Source of the DNA: Epiperipatus broadwayi
Lineage: Eukaryota; Onychophora; Udeonychophora; Euonychophora; Peripatidae
Length of the DNA: 64,000 nucleotides
Reading direction: 5' to 3'
NCBI GenBank assembly: GCA_028023455.1
Contig: JAQFVV010000018.1
Span: 4,489,800-4,553,799 of the forward strand
Below the pieces are notes generated by a model, which saw only the letters and a program-made list of their open reading frames with translations, made no database searches and was not told the DNA's origin. This document shows positions 11,669 through 23,207 of this stretch, one piece after another. A program made the translations under genes and the position numbers. The stretch's first letter is position 1. Every line of letters begins with the position of its first letter.

Positions 11669-12861
11669 GGTGCTTGTCTTATAGATAAAGACGCCATTCG
11701 ATGGCACCGTTTTCATGCTAAAACTATAAAATATGAACATTCACAGGCCTTTGATTTCAATCATTTTGATGTGTTTTTTTTTTGTAATGCGAAAATAAAA
11801 ACAAAACAAAATCTTTTTTTTTTTTAAATATTATTTTTATTAATGTATACAAATTAAATTATAATAATAAATGTAAAATAAAATAAACAAATTACAATTT
11901 GATTCGTGTTTTTTATTTTGCTTTATTAGAAAAATCAATTTTCTATTGTATATTTTTTTACTGGGGTTACAACTTTACCACTATTTTTACTTCATATAGA
12001 ATGACAACAAAAAGTAAAAGTTGTTACGGTTAGGTTTAGGATTAGTTTTAGGGTTAGATTTAGAGTTAGTTTTAGGGTTATGTTTAGGTTTAGTGTTCTG
12101 TTGTTTGTAATGCTAAAATAAAAAATATCAAAATTGTATTTTTGTAAATATTTTTTTTAGTAACATCTATAAAATAAATGATAACATACTATATTCAACC
12201 AAGTATAACCATAGTCAGAGAAAAGAAAGAAAGTAAAACTTTTTTAAACAACAACAAAAATATCTTCTTTACTTATTAATCATGTTTATAATTTTATGAA
12301 ATTTACAAAAAAAAACATGCATAATTGTACTTTTCTTACTGGATATTTTTGTGTTACCACAGTTTTTTACTTCAAAAATATAAACACAGTAGAATATTGT
12401 TTGTCTCGTGGAATGTTACTACCAGTACATTACTTGATGTGTTATCTAATTCCAACTCACTTTACACATATATCTTGTCAACATTTTCCCAATTCAAACT
12501 TCAATACAGTATGGTGTAAAAAGTCTGATAATTATTACTTTACAAAATCTGAACATTTCAATACTTTAAAATAAAAAAAATCCAATGAAAACAACATTTC
12601 CATCCAATTCAAAAAAATGCATCCTCTCACCAAGCCATAACCATTTTATAAACTGTGCGAATTTGGAAAATGTATTTGCTGTGATGCAACATACATGCTA
12701 TACTGCAACATGATATAGTGGCCTGCAATCTGTAGCACAACAAAAAAGTTGTATTATAGAAAATGCGGGTTCGAACGTGTCAGCTGTGGAAATGGCATTT
12801 TATGTGTTTTAGTGTGAAAATGGCACCATAGAGCAGCGTCTTTAGCTATAAGACTAGAACC
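11669..12861. mobile_element. Non-autonomous TIR transposon with 8-bp target duplication (Merlin-like?)
   Basis: The left end starts GGTGCTTGTCTTATAGATAA and the right end, reverse complemented, starts GGTTCTAGTCTTATAGCTAA. The similarity continues for about 65 bp on each side, through AAAGACGC, ATGG(C/T)(A/G)CC and CTAAAAC blocks. The flanks carry a perfect 8-bp direct repeat AAAGTGTC (11661-11668 and 12862-12869). An 8-bp duplication with GG-starting ends fits the Merlin group, as for the true Merlin element at 58936-59880; hAT elements also make 8-bp duplications but usually start CA. No transposase is visible. The open frame at 12296-12574 is low in complexity and not convincing. The interior holds a telomere-like tract and a Pol III B-box-like GGTTCGAAC near 12769. 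Confidence 0.8.
12028..12093 (+). repeat. Degenerate telomere-like TTAGGG tract inside a transposon
   Basis: About 66 bp of imperfect GTTAGG, TTTAGG, TTAGGG and TTAGAG units lie in the middle of the TIR element at 11669-12861. Because it is internal to a bounded mobile element, it is best read as a minisatellite carried by the transposon, not as a scar of chromosome fusion. Confidence 0.75.
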
Positions 12862-12869
12862 AAAGTGTC

Positions 12870-14487
12870 AAACATTTTTGGTAAATATTATAAAGCTTAG
12901 TTACTTAATTTATTTTGTGCATTTGTTTGCTGCCATTAAAAAAAATAATTTTTAAATAAAAGTAAAAGTTCTAAATATTAAATATCTAAATCAATAAAAA
13001 ATGTTGTATGAATTTTTTATTTATTTTCTTATTAGAGTAAGTCTATTTATACTTTAAAAAGTTTTATTTAGCATTCAATATAAACCAGGAAAATAGAATT
13101 AGTAGTACCAAAGAAACAAATAATTTTTCAGTGAAAAAATTTTAAATATAAAATAGCTGCATTAATAATCTATATTTATAATCTTTGTTTATATAAATCA
13201 GTTTGTGCTTTTAAAAGCTCATTTTTAATTTATACTAAAACTAAGGAAAATAGAGCTACAAGCATTAAGACAAAAAATAATTTCCAAAAAAAACCGAAAT
13301 TCTGTATATGAAATGCTTAAATCAACAATCTGTGATTTTTTATTAGCAAGCTTATGTATATTTTTTATATTATGCTTTCAAAGTTTAATTTTAATTACTT
13401 AAATTCTTGTTAAAGTTTAATTTTATTTTGTTTCAAGTTGAAATTTAAGAAATTTTTATGTAAATCTTTGTGCTGAATAGCAACTTTGCTTTAATAGGAG
13501 TTGCGTTAGAAATGAAATTCTGGGATGAATTAATTTCTCTGTTGAAGACGCCATTGTATTTTGTATGTACAAAATTTGTTAAAAAGTAATAATTAAAATA
13601 AATGGCTAATTTTCACCATCATTAGTTTTATTTAAAAATTTTAAAATAAAATTGAATTGAATTCATTAAACTAAGAATTTTTTTTCTCTCTTAAATCATA
13701 AACTAAAAACAAATAATAAACAAATAGATAACTATAAACTAGTATGAAACCTTTTTTTTTTAATTTTAAAGTGTGTGTATAGTATTTATACGTGTTTTAA
13801 TCAATATATATATATATATGAGTGATTAATATGTGTGTGAATGTCATTAAAATACATCTTTTATATGGCTTACTATAATCTGTGAATTTCAATAACTCTT
13901 ATGTTGTGGATACAAATGGAATACTATGTAAAACTCTAGGTTAAAACTAAAATTGATCTATCTAAAAATATCTGCAAGTAATACTATCCAGATTTAAAGA
14001 TTTATATATTAATTTATTTTGGCTAAATTTTATTGAAAATTTTGTTTTTTATTTTTCTCAAACTATTTTAGATACTGATACACACATACATATATATAAT
14101 TATTAACAACCAGTCAACACTTAAACAATCCCAGTATCAATGACAATCAACAAACTCAAACTATTGTCAAGGCAACTTCTTTTTAATTCTATATATATAT
14201 GAAATTAAACTAGCTATTAATGCTGTACTGAAATTCAAATGTAGAAATATGAACTATATCTACTAATACTTAATTTCAGTAGAAGTATCTTTGTCAAAGT
14301 GCAATTTCTTATCACATTGTTGCAAAAAATGTTAAAATATTACAAAATTTGAATTTTGAAATATTTAAGATCTTGCAGATGTATGAAAGAAGTTGATCTT
14401 TTTTAGTTACTTCTTTAAGACTGTGTTTGGTACAGGTAATACTGCTAAAATTAATAACACTGCTAAAATTAGTTATCAGTAACTATA

Positions 14488-14489
<2 letters not shown>
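12870..14489. other. Gene-free AT-rich DNA
   Basis: No gene or bounded element is seen. A short (TA)n tract lies at about 13804-13819. The remainder is A/T-rich with short, uninformative open frames. Confidence 0.6.
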
Positions 14490-14541
<52 letters not shown>

Positions 14542-14544
<3 letters not shown>

Positions 14545-15215
14545 AACAGTTGGTGGAATATACCCAGATGTCCCGGTCCGAAAATACATCTGCATACATC
14601 TCTCAACTTCAACAATCATCTAGTTTGACCACAATATATAATCAACTTACATCAAATCTAAAAATGCTGGTACACCTATCTTTCATATCCTAAAGTTGAT
14701 AGTGCCAAATGTAATGGTCTGGTCCATCCACATATATAAGGGAAAGAGAGCAAGGTCGCATATAATTACTGTTGGACCTAGGGTTTCATGTAGGATGCTA
14801 GAGATAATGCAATGAAGTACCTGACTCATGATTACATCTATCTTTAATAGACTAGCCTAAGCATTATCTATCAAATTTATATGTAATTTAAATCAATTCA
14901 TCTAACATCTGACCACTCTTTTTTGAAACCATTGCCTCAGATATTTGAACTCAGGAAGAATTCGCATTGACTCTCTTAACAGGGATGTACCTATGCAGAT
15001 TGTTAATCAACATCTAAAATAACACATCCTATCTATTAGAAAGAAATAATCTTTATTTAACAATTTTCTTTCATGCTCATCAAACAATAATGTATGTGTG
15101 TGCATGTGTAAACATTGGTTACTAGATTGAATGTAAATGCTGGATTGAATGTATATGCTGGATAAACAAAACTACAGAGACCTTGTCAATTAAAAAAACT
15201 TCATAATATTTATTT

Positions 15216-15218
<3 letters not shown>
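14542..15218 (+). mobile_element. Putative solo LTR in a (TA)n microsatellite
   Basis: The block starts TGTAACAGTTGG directly after a 50-bp (TA)n tract and ends TATTTACA directly before another (TA)n tract. TG...CA ends are typical of LTRs. A TATA-like CACATATATAAGGG with a following GAGAGAGCAAGG lies near 14732-14757, about 190 bp from the TG end, and would suit an LTR promoter on the plus strand. The left flank ends ATAT but the right flank reads AATA, so the duplication is imperfect. No ORF is present. It differs in sequence from the other LTR blocks, so the LTR call rests on ends, placement and TATA box. Confidence 0.45.
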
Positions 15219-15287
<69 letters not shown>

Positions 15288-15290
<3 letters not shown>

Positions 15291-16700
15291 AACATTTTCT
15301 GTCTTGCTAGGCCTCTATATGCATATAAACTGCGTGAGTTGATCAAGTTATGTCAAAAAGAAGAAAGTTGTATTTCTATTTATAAAAAAAAACATAACTA
15401 TATTTCCTGATCAACTCAGCCTAGAATTCTTACGATTACAATTGTGAGCTGAATCAGCTTTTAATTTATAAATGAAGGTGCCAGAATCAATTAGACACAC
15501 TGATTCTGCGTCAAACATATCGTAACTCATAAATTAAAAAAAAAAATGCTTTTGTAAAATAAGTGGTATTATATTTTTACCATAAATTGGAATTATTCCC
15601 TAAATATTATTATTATTGGAACTTATTAAACATATTGGGAAAGGTAAATTATACTTTTAAATCTCACTAAACTAATAATAAATTTAATAATAAACACTAA
15701 TAATTATTATTAATAATGCACAATGAAAAAGGTTGATAAAAGTAAAATCTCTTTTATTTTAACAAACTAAAAACATTTTAAAGTTAAATTAAGAATTAAA
15801 TAAACTGGAGAGAACACACACACATTAATCCAAACATGAATACATTAATAAAAAACAAGTTTCAAAATTAAAAAAGTTCTTGGATAAATAAAAATCTCTT
15901 GAACAGAAAAATAAAAGTCTCTTGAACAGAAAAATTAAAGTCTCTATTGGGGTCCTATTATACGTATATTTTTACGAGTTATTTGCAAAATGGTTTGTCG
16001 ACAATTTAGTCACAATCAAGAATAATAAAGAGTCATAGCTTACCGGTAAGTTTAGTGAAAAAGTTGTAGCTTACTATGCATAGTTTTTTGTGTTAGAATG
16101 AGCTCGGTCATTAATTATTAGTTGATCTTGTGGTCTATTCTGCTAATTGGTCATGAAGACTTTTCTGGTGTACATCTTCAGGCATGATGTTCACAGAAGC
16201 TTCATTCACTCTGACATGCCGAATTACTTCAGCGTAGAGTGATCCTGGATATATTCTTGTTATCCAGGACTAACTATAGAGAAACAAATGAAACAAGACA
16301 CTGATCAAAACTGGCCTTGTCCTTTTATACTAGAGGTCCAGTTTTCAGACTTCTGCACACATTTTTTGTTTATCAAAAATTATATGCTGATAATGTACAT
16401 TCTTTATAATTTTTAAATTACAAAGTTCTCTTTTTTAGCAAATCCTTCAGCCATCTTTAATTAGCTAAAATATTTTTTTTTAGCTTATCTTTTTACTTTT
16501 GGAATTCTTTTGTTCTCTCCAACTTTTATTTTTAACTACATAAAAAAAATATGAATGACAATTTTACCTTTCACTGTACGTTTTCAAAAAAAATTATACT
16601 AACAAAAAAAATTAAGTTTACTTTTTTTTTTTAGCTTTTACCAAATGCCAATATATTTGTACCATATATAAATAAACAGGACTATATATATAAAACATAA
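15288..16700 (-). mobile_element. Putative long LTR fragment, minus orientation
   Basis: On the plus strand the block begins TGTAACATTTTCTG directly after a 68-bp (TA)n tract. Reverse complemented, this is an LTR 3' end in TTACA. Three features link it to the block at 20918-23171. First, a minus-strand TATA box at 16323-16329 sits in TATAAAAGGACAAG, nearly the same as TATAAAAAGGACAAG there. Second, GGTGCC is followed by a stem (AGAATCA...TGATTCT, 15477-15507), the layout of the hairpin-GGCGCC module. Third, it has the same orientation. The 5' end of the LTR (right side) is not resolved, so 16700 is approximate. No ORF is seen. Confidence 0.5.
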
Positions 16701-18173
16701 AACAAATGATTAATCACTGTAGAAAAGAAAATTCAAAAAAAATATTTACAAGTACAAATAAATTATTTGGATGTATCTCTCTGTACTTGTAGTTTTTATG
16801 TCTATGATGAGTATCTATCATTTTATTAATTCAACAGTTTAAAACTATTTACCCTTATTTCCCATGCTGACACCCATAATATAGACATCTATACATCCAA
16901 AATAATGAAAAAGTTATTAATTAAAAGTGAGATTGCTAACTCAATGAAAATTTAAATGCAACTCCAGATACAGTATGCAGTTTTAAGAGTGGTAAAATAT
17001 AATAATAAAACAACACATGATATGATAGATCAGAAAAATATAAAGAATATTAATTTAAAAGCATTAATCATTCATTCATTATAAAGGTCTTAAGAATAAT
17101 ATAATTAGTCATGTCATGTTGTGGCATTGGTTATTTCAGTGACTTTAAAAGAGTTACTTTTAAATATTCTATTTGAGCACTCAATTTCATATTCATAGCT
17201 GAGAATCAAGTATTTTGGTAGAAAATAAATCATCTAAATTTTATTAAAAACAAAAAGAAAAAGACTTCAACCTTCTCCCCCTACTTTCTTGATATTTTCC
17301 TATTTTGGACTTTTCCATGTTGAATTATCATTAGTACTTCCCAAATCTAAGATTGAGATAATAAACAAAAAATAAAAATACAAATCTATACAAAAAAAAA
17401 TAAAACATAATTTTACAATATTTTATGAATCGATATGATTAGGCATAATTATTTTTTAGAGTTCTTATATGAAGTTTCTATAATTTATGCATTTTTATAT
17501 AGATATTGAGAACTCCTGATTGATTCTGTATATCACATTCTGAATTTATTTAAGTTGGCAGTGGGTAGTTTTATGTTACACCTCATGTAGATTTTCATCT
17601 TGTATAGATCCAGCTTATCAGCCACTTAAATTGTAGACAGTTAAATATTAATTTTCACTTGGCCATAATGGATAAAAAAATGCTCCACCCAAAGACAATT
17701 AATTGTTCTAACCAATGTATGTCATATTTTAACTATATACACAGGTTTATATAAATATATATGTGGTTTGCATTTAATAAAAATATATTTATAGACAGAA
17801 GCTATTTACTGTTTGTACTATTGGCTATATAAACATAAACTTTAAACTGAACAAACTGTTCTAGTTTCTTTTTTAGTTTCTTTTTTAAAAAAAAGTCATA
17901 ATATTTTTTTTCAAATTTAAATTGATAAATTATTTTAACTTATCTGACTTTTCATGTCAAAATGCAAAAAAAAAAGAAGAATGATGTTTAATTGTTTTCT
18001 TTTTTATAGGGCATTATTCCCATTGTTTAAATCTAGCATTCCTATTGTTGTATTTTTTAAAATATTTTTATTATCAATTCATTTTTAAAAAATAAAATAA
18101 ATAACAGAATATTAATATATTATTATTATTATTCAGACATCATATATAGTAATTTAAAGTGACGGTTCCATCT
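16701..18173. other. Gene-free AT-rich DNA
   Basis: No gene is seen. A weak inverted repeat (ATTATTTGGATGTAT near 16761 with ATACATCCAAAATAAT near 16890) is the only structure noted. Poly-A and poly-T runs are frequent. Confidence 0.55.
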
Positions 18174-18355
18174 TCATGCTTTACTTGCCAGTACTTTAGA
18201 TTTTCTCATATATAAGCATTTGAGTCATAGGAATAAGAGGATTCCTTTTATTCCTGCATAAGTACTATATCTTGTATTGGTGAGAAAGTATTCATTTATT
18301 ATTAACACTCGCAAAGCATATGCACAATTAGCTTAAAAAGGCTGATATTTGAATA
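18174..18355. repeat. Direct repeat, copy 1 (about 182 bp)
   Basis: This segment runs from TCATGCTTTACTTGCCAG to GGCTGATATTTGAATAT and recurs almost unchanged at 18478-18658. The two copies are separated by about 120 bp, giving a period near 304 bp. Differences are a few substitutions. It is non-coding as far as can be seen. Confidence 0.9.
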
Positions 18356-18477
18356 TATACAATTGTAAACATATGCTATATAAAATAAATGCTTATTTAC
18401 ATATGATTAAGTTTTAGTTGGAATGATGCTTAGTATATTCTAGACATTCACCCACATCGTTCATTCAGACATTGTCC

Positions 18478-18658
18478 TCATGCTTTACTTGCCAGTACTT
18501 TAGATTTGCTCATAGATAAGCATTTGAGTCATAGGAATATGAGGATTCTTTTTATTCCTGCATAAATACTATATCTTGTATTGGTGAGAAAGTATTCATT
18601 TATTATTAACACTCACAAAGCATATGCATAATTAGCTTAAAAAGGCTGATATTTGAAT
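18478..18658. repeat. Direct repeat, copy 2 (about 181 bp)
   Basis: This is the second copy of the segment at 18174-18355. It is followed almost directly by the (ATT)n microsatellite, whereas copy 1 is followed by ordinary AT-rich sequence. Confidence 0.9.
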
Positions 18659-18662
18659 GTAC

Positions 18663-18821
<159 letters not shown>

Positions 18822-20481
18822 CTCTCCCATATTCAGTTAGTTTTTACAATACTTGATTTATTTATTATTGCTATGATTGTTTTTTTATCATTTAAGTCAT
18901 TGTCTATATTTAATATAATCAACACAATACAATTGTCAACACATATATATAAATTTGTACAATTTTTATCAAGGTTTATATTTTCTTAAACAATAAAATT
19001 TTATTACTAATATATATATAAGTGTTTGTACTGTAAATTACCTATCATTCCCAGTACTTAATATACAATTAGTACACTGTTAAAAATATAAAAAACATTT
19101 ATATCTTTTAAAAGTGTTCTAAAAAAAACTTATTATTAATTTGATCTTTATATACTAATTAAAGAAAAACAATCCAAATATTTCAGGTGGCTAAAGGTTG
19201 GTTGTGGGTGTGATCTTGAGCTACCCTCACAATATATATATATTATTGTTAACTGCCCTATTTACACAATTGATGATTATAAAACTAACAATAAAATAAA
19301 AAATACAACATTTGCAAATTAATTTTAGTCTAGGAAATTTAAAGATAACTAACAAGTGACTGTGTACATGGTGGAGTGATTATATACAACTCATTTTTAA
19401 TTAACAAAACTATAATAGTCACAAGTAAAAATCAAATTGAACATACCATACCATATTTATATATCAACAATCAGAAAGAAGTTGTAGTTATTTAACAAGT
19501 CATGTTAACTTAATTTATGAGTAAAACTCTATTACATATTACCTTATTTCCAAAACAAACAAAGTAATAAAGCTGAAGATACCTGTTATATCATTCTTAT
19601 ACTTCTTAATTTTGTAGGAAACTAAGTATTATGACCAAATTTTATTTGTAATGCTATTATATTTATGAATTGAATGTGATTCTTAAATGTACATTTATTT
19701 AGTTTAATAAATACACTATATATTTAAAATTAACATATAATGCTGTTTGTCTGAAAGCAATCCTAATACATCAAAGAGATTAAATTTAACAAAATATTAT
19801 TAATGTTTATGTGATTTTACTGAATACTAAATGATTTTTCTTCTGACTACCATTTTTATATATAGGGTAATTAATTACTTAGATGAAAAATTACAATATT
19901 GTACAACAAATTCCAAAGTTTTTTTGAATAATAAATTATTTAATAGAAACATAGATATAGTAAACAATTAATAAAGTGTTGTTAGTTTATAGCTATGTGC
20001 ATATAAGATATCAGTACAAAATATCTTTATTTTTCATTGGAATCTCTAAATCATATTTTGAATTAACTCACTCTACAATTAAATGTTAACTCTGTCTAAT
20101 CTGAAAACACTTTAGTTTTAATTTTTAAATCACCAGATGTTTTTAAATAATTCAAATTATTTTTTTATTTATACTTCATTTAAAATAATATATGAATTCT
20201 CACACAATACTATTGCATTACAAGAAGACTATTATACCCACTCTTGTAAAATTCACTGATTTTCTTATCATATTTTAAAATAAAAAATTAAAATTTCTTG
20301 TTTACATTGTAGTTACTTGGGAGTGTAATTTGAAATGCTGCATTTCATTGCAAATATATGGCCAGTGCTTCTTAAAAAATATGTGCTTAAAATTAGAAAT
20401 AATTACTCTAATTGAATACAGTAATTAGTCATTTTATCATTAGTTTTTATTACAGTTATTTTGTTGAAAAAAGTATATGAT

Positions 20482-20516
<35 letters not shown>

Positions 20517-20917
20517 TATCATAATAATTACATATGTTCAAAAATTCATGATTAATATTAATTACAATAATTATTTACAAGTACTGTATTTTAACAATCA
20601 TTTATTTTTTTAAATTTAAGTATTTAACATATTTTATTGACATTGAATATTATCAAAACTTTATCACCATTAATAATTTTTTTGAACTTTTTTCATTAAT
20701 TTAGTGAAAAGAAATTAGTGTTTACTAATTAAAGACAATTAATTCTTCAGCAAGAACATAATTGCCTTTCTGGTTTCGTCATTCATTCTATCATTTTTAT
20801 GTTTCTATTTGTTGATATTGTAATTTGCCTCATTGTTATTAATTTTCTTCTTAAATACTTCAAAAACTTGAATTGAGTCTAGCCACCAAAAAAAAGTATT
20901 TTTTACCATATATATAT
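18822..20917. other. Gene-free AT-rich DNA with a (TA)n tract
   Basis: A (TA)n tract lies at about 20482-20508. I see no coding region, terminal inverted repeats or RNA gene in the rest. Confidence 0.6.
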
Positions 20918-23168
20918 TGTAACGATCCGGAGAAAACGACTTAATGTAAACTGCACTACGGGGCGCCATCTAGGCATTTGAACCTAGAAAAATTTATAAA
21001 GTAGGCAGATACGTGAGTCAAAAAAAAATATATTTTTTTTTTTTCTTAAATTTTGATTCCGGTCGTTAGCCCATGTCACTAGCTCAGTGGAATAGCAGAG
21101 ATTTAATAATATCATTTACTAGGATATAAAAGAATAAAGTAAGCCACTGCCAGTAATTCACATACAAACATTTATTTATGCACATATATATAAGGTTTAA
21201 AATTACTTTAGTGATTTACATTTAATTTAACATTTAACATTATTTTTTTTTTTTTTTTGATTTTACTTTAATTTACATTGCATTACTATTATATTATAAA
21301 TTTACATTTTTAATCAAGTTCGCACAGATGGGATTATATTAACCTGTTTAATATGTTGCTATAGATCGGTTACATAGATTTCAACGGTCAAAAACATTTC
21401 AAAGTAAACATAAACGATCAAAATACAAAGTTATTGATTACTGACAATTGCAGAGGGAAATATAAGAAACCCTCTAGTATTCATCGTAAGATACCTGCAT
21501 CATCACCAATAACTTAAAAGACATCCGAATAAATACCTTTTAGATACTCACCGTAAGGTATCAGTATTTGTCGAATGTCTATATATTTTGATCAAATATG
21601 AAAACGCAAACATATTTAACCGATAGCCAATCTATGCAAGCGTCTATAAACAACTTAAATTTAATAGTTTTATAGGATCGAGCCTGAATATACTATATAG
21701 ATTTGCATTCGAAAATAAAATATTCTATCCCTATTTAACCCTAGGCAACACATTTCGCAATCAACCGGCGCCAATCCATCTGATACATTCATGTATTCAA
21801 TGTAGCATGATACGACAACACAAATATATTGTCAGGAATGTACATCTGAACAATATGAAGAAAGAAAAACGACATTGACTCTCCACCCACAGGAATGTGA
21901 CATCTGTGGGCAAGTAGATCAATAAACTAAAAACTCCATAGGAATGGGCTGCGGTCTTCTGCCGACTTACAAACCCATCCATAGGCAAACAGAGGGTGTG
22001 TGGCGTATTTTATAATCCTGCCCGTAGCGGATCTCATGCTACACCTACTAATTACATAAATATATCCAATTCATTGAACCAATTCAACCACGAAATGAAC
22101 AACCCAAGATTACCCTCCCTTAATTATCTTTACAAATCGATACAGCCATTCACGCCCGACTCAAGTTTAACATTTTTTTATAATTTATTTAACAGAAAAC
22201 AGAAATCATAACAACTTAAAGAACAAAATTAAATAAATAAATAAATAAATGGAAATGATTTTACAAATTAAATACATTAAATAAAATTATAACCAATTAA
22301 TAAATATTGTTGGTCAGATAGAATAATATTAAAATCATTTTAAATATGAAAAGTTTTTAATTTACTGTTCATAAATTTTAAAGTTCTTACGGTTATTGAA
22401 ATAGTTCATCCTATTATATTCCTGGCCGTTTAAACGTGAATTCCCACGTCGTCCGAAGATTAGTATCCGGTTGATTTATTTATCCTTTGGAGATTTTGTT
22501 TTTCGTGTAGTTGGTCCTCATTGTATAAATGATGGCCCATTTTTTTCTCTTTCTTAGCAGAACTGAAGGGATTGAAGCTGTGCGTCTTTTTCAATCCCCC
22601 CAGCGCTAACACCTAGCTGTTACATCGTCAATAATCAATCAATTTCCAGTCACTAACCTATGCTTTCCAAAACTTGTCCTTTTTATATTTTTGTCAAAGG
22701 ATTGAATTAACATTGCATCATGGATGTAATGATCCTTTCGCTGAGGTCCGATTTCCCAAATGGATTTCTTTCATTGGCTAATCCGTTTCTATTGTTTTCT
22801 TTCTATCTGACTGAAGTTATTTCATTTAAATGCTCAAGGCTGGTTTACATTTAACTAATTAACAATCATTTCCATTTCTAATTAATTACCCTGTTTTCCA
22901 AATCAAAAATATATTTAAAGACAGATTTAGAGATATAATTTTATCTCCAAATCTTTTTAAAATTTAGTTTTAAAAATACCTTTTTCTTTAATAAAAATTT
23001 TATTTTAATAATTTTTATTATCTGTGCGACTTAATATATAAGAGTTTAAGACGATATTTTAATTTCAATTTTTAATTTTTAAAGAAAGTTTTTAAATGCG
23101 AACTTTTTATTTTAACTTGTTTAATAATTATATATAAAAAAACAATGTAACGAACGTCTGTGCTCGTT

Positions 23169-23171
<3 letters not shown>
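20918..23171 (-). mobile_element. 2.25-kb solo LTR-like element in (TA)n, minus orientation
   Basis: The plus strand begins TGTAACGATCCGG and ends GTGCTCGTTACA, both directly against (TA)n with ATAT on each side, as expected of a 4-bp target duplication. Read on the minus strand it has LTR traits. A terminal hairpin TGTAACGA...TCGTTACA (8-bp stem) occupies the first 26 bases. A CCAAT box lies near 22775 and a TATA box at 22681-22687 in the context TATAAAAAGGACAAG. Near the 3' end a stem CTAGG...CCTAG is followed by GGCGCC (20962-20987). The last two features recur in the other LTR blocks. No internal region, protein or second LTR is present, so it is best called a solo LTR. It is more GC-rich than its surroundings. 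The frames at 21797-22211 show no domain. Confidence 0.65.
22677..22790 (-). promoter_or_regulatory. LTR promoter with CCAAT and TATA boxes (minus strand)
   Basis: On the minus strand GATTAGCCAATG (about 22769-22780) is followed about 85 bp downstream by AATATAAAAAGGACAAG (core at 22681-22687). The TATA context is shared with 16323-16329. Transcription would run leftward into the R/U5 part of the LTR. Confidence 0.5.

Positions 23172-23203
<32 letters not shown>

Positions 23204-23207
<4 letters not shown>

Noticed and set aside
12028-12093. Interstitial telomere as evidence of a chromosome fusion
   Set aside because: The tract is degenerate and lies inside a transposon bounded by TIRs and 8-bp duplications.
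12296-12574. 92-residue open frame as a transposon gene
   Set aside because: Composition is driven by AT-rich DNA, and there are no DDE, zinc-finger or other motifs.
21797-22211. Frames of 63 and 71 residues in the LTR-like block as genes
   Set aside because: They are short, without domain motifs, and sit in the middle of a sequence better explained as an LTR.
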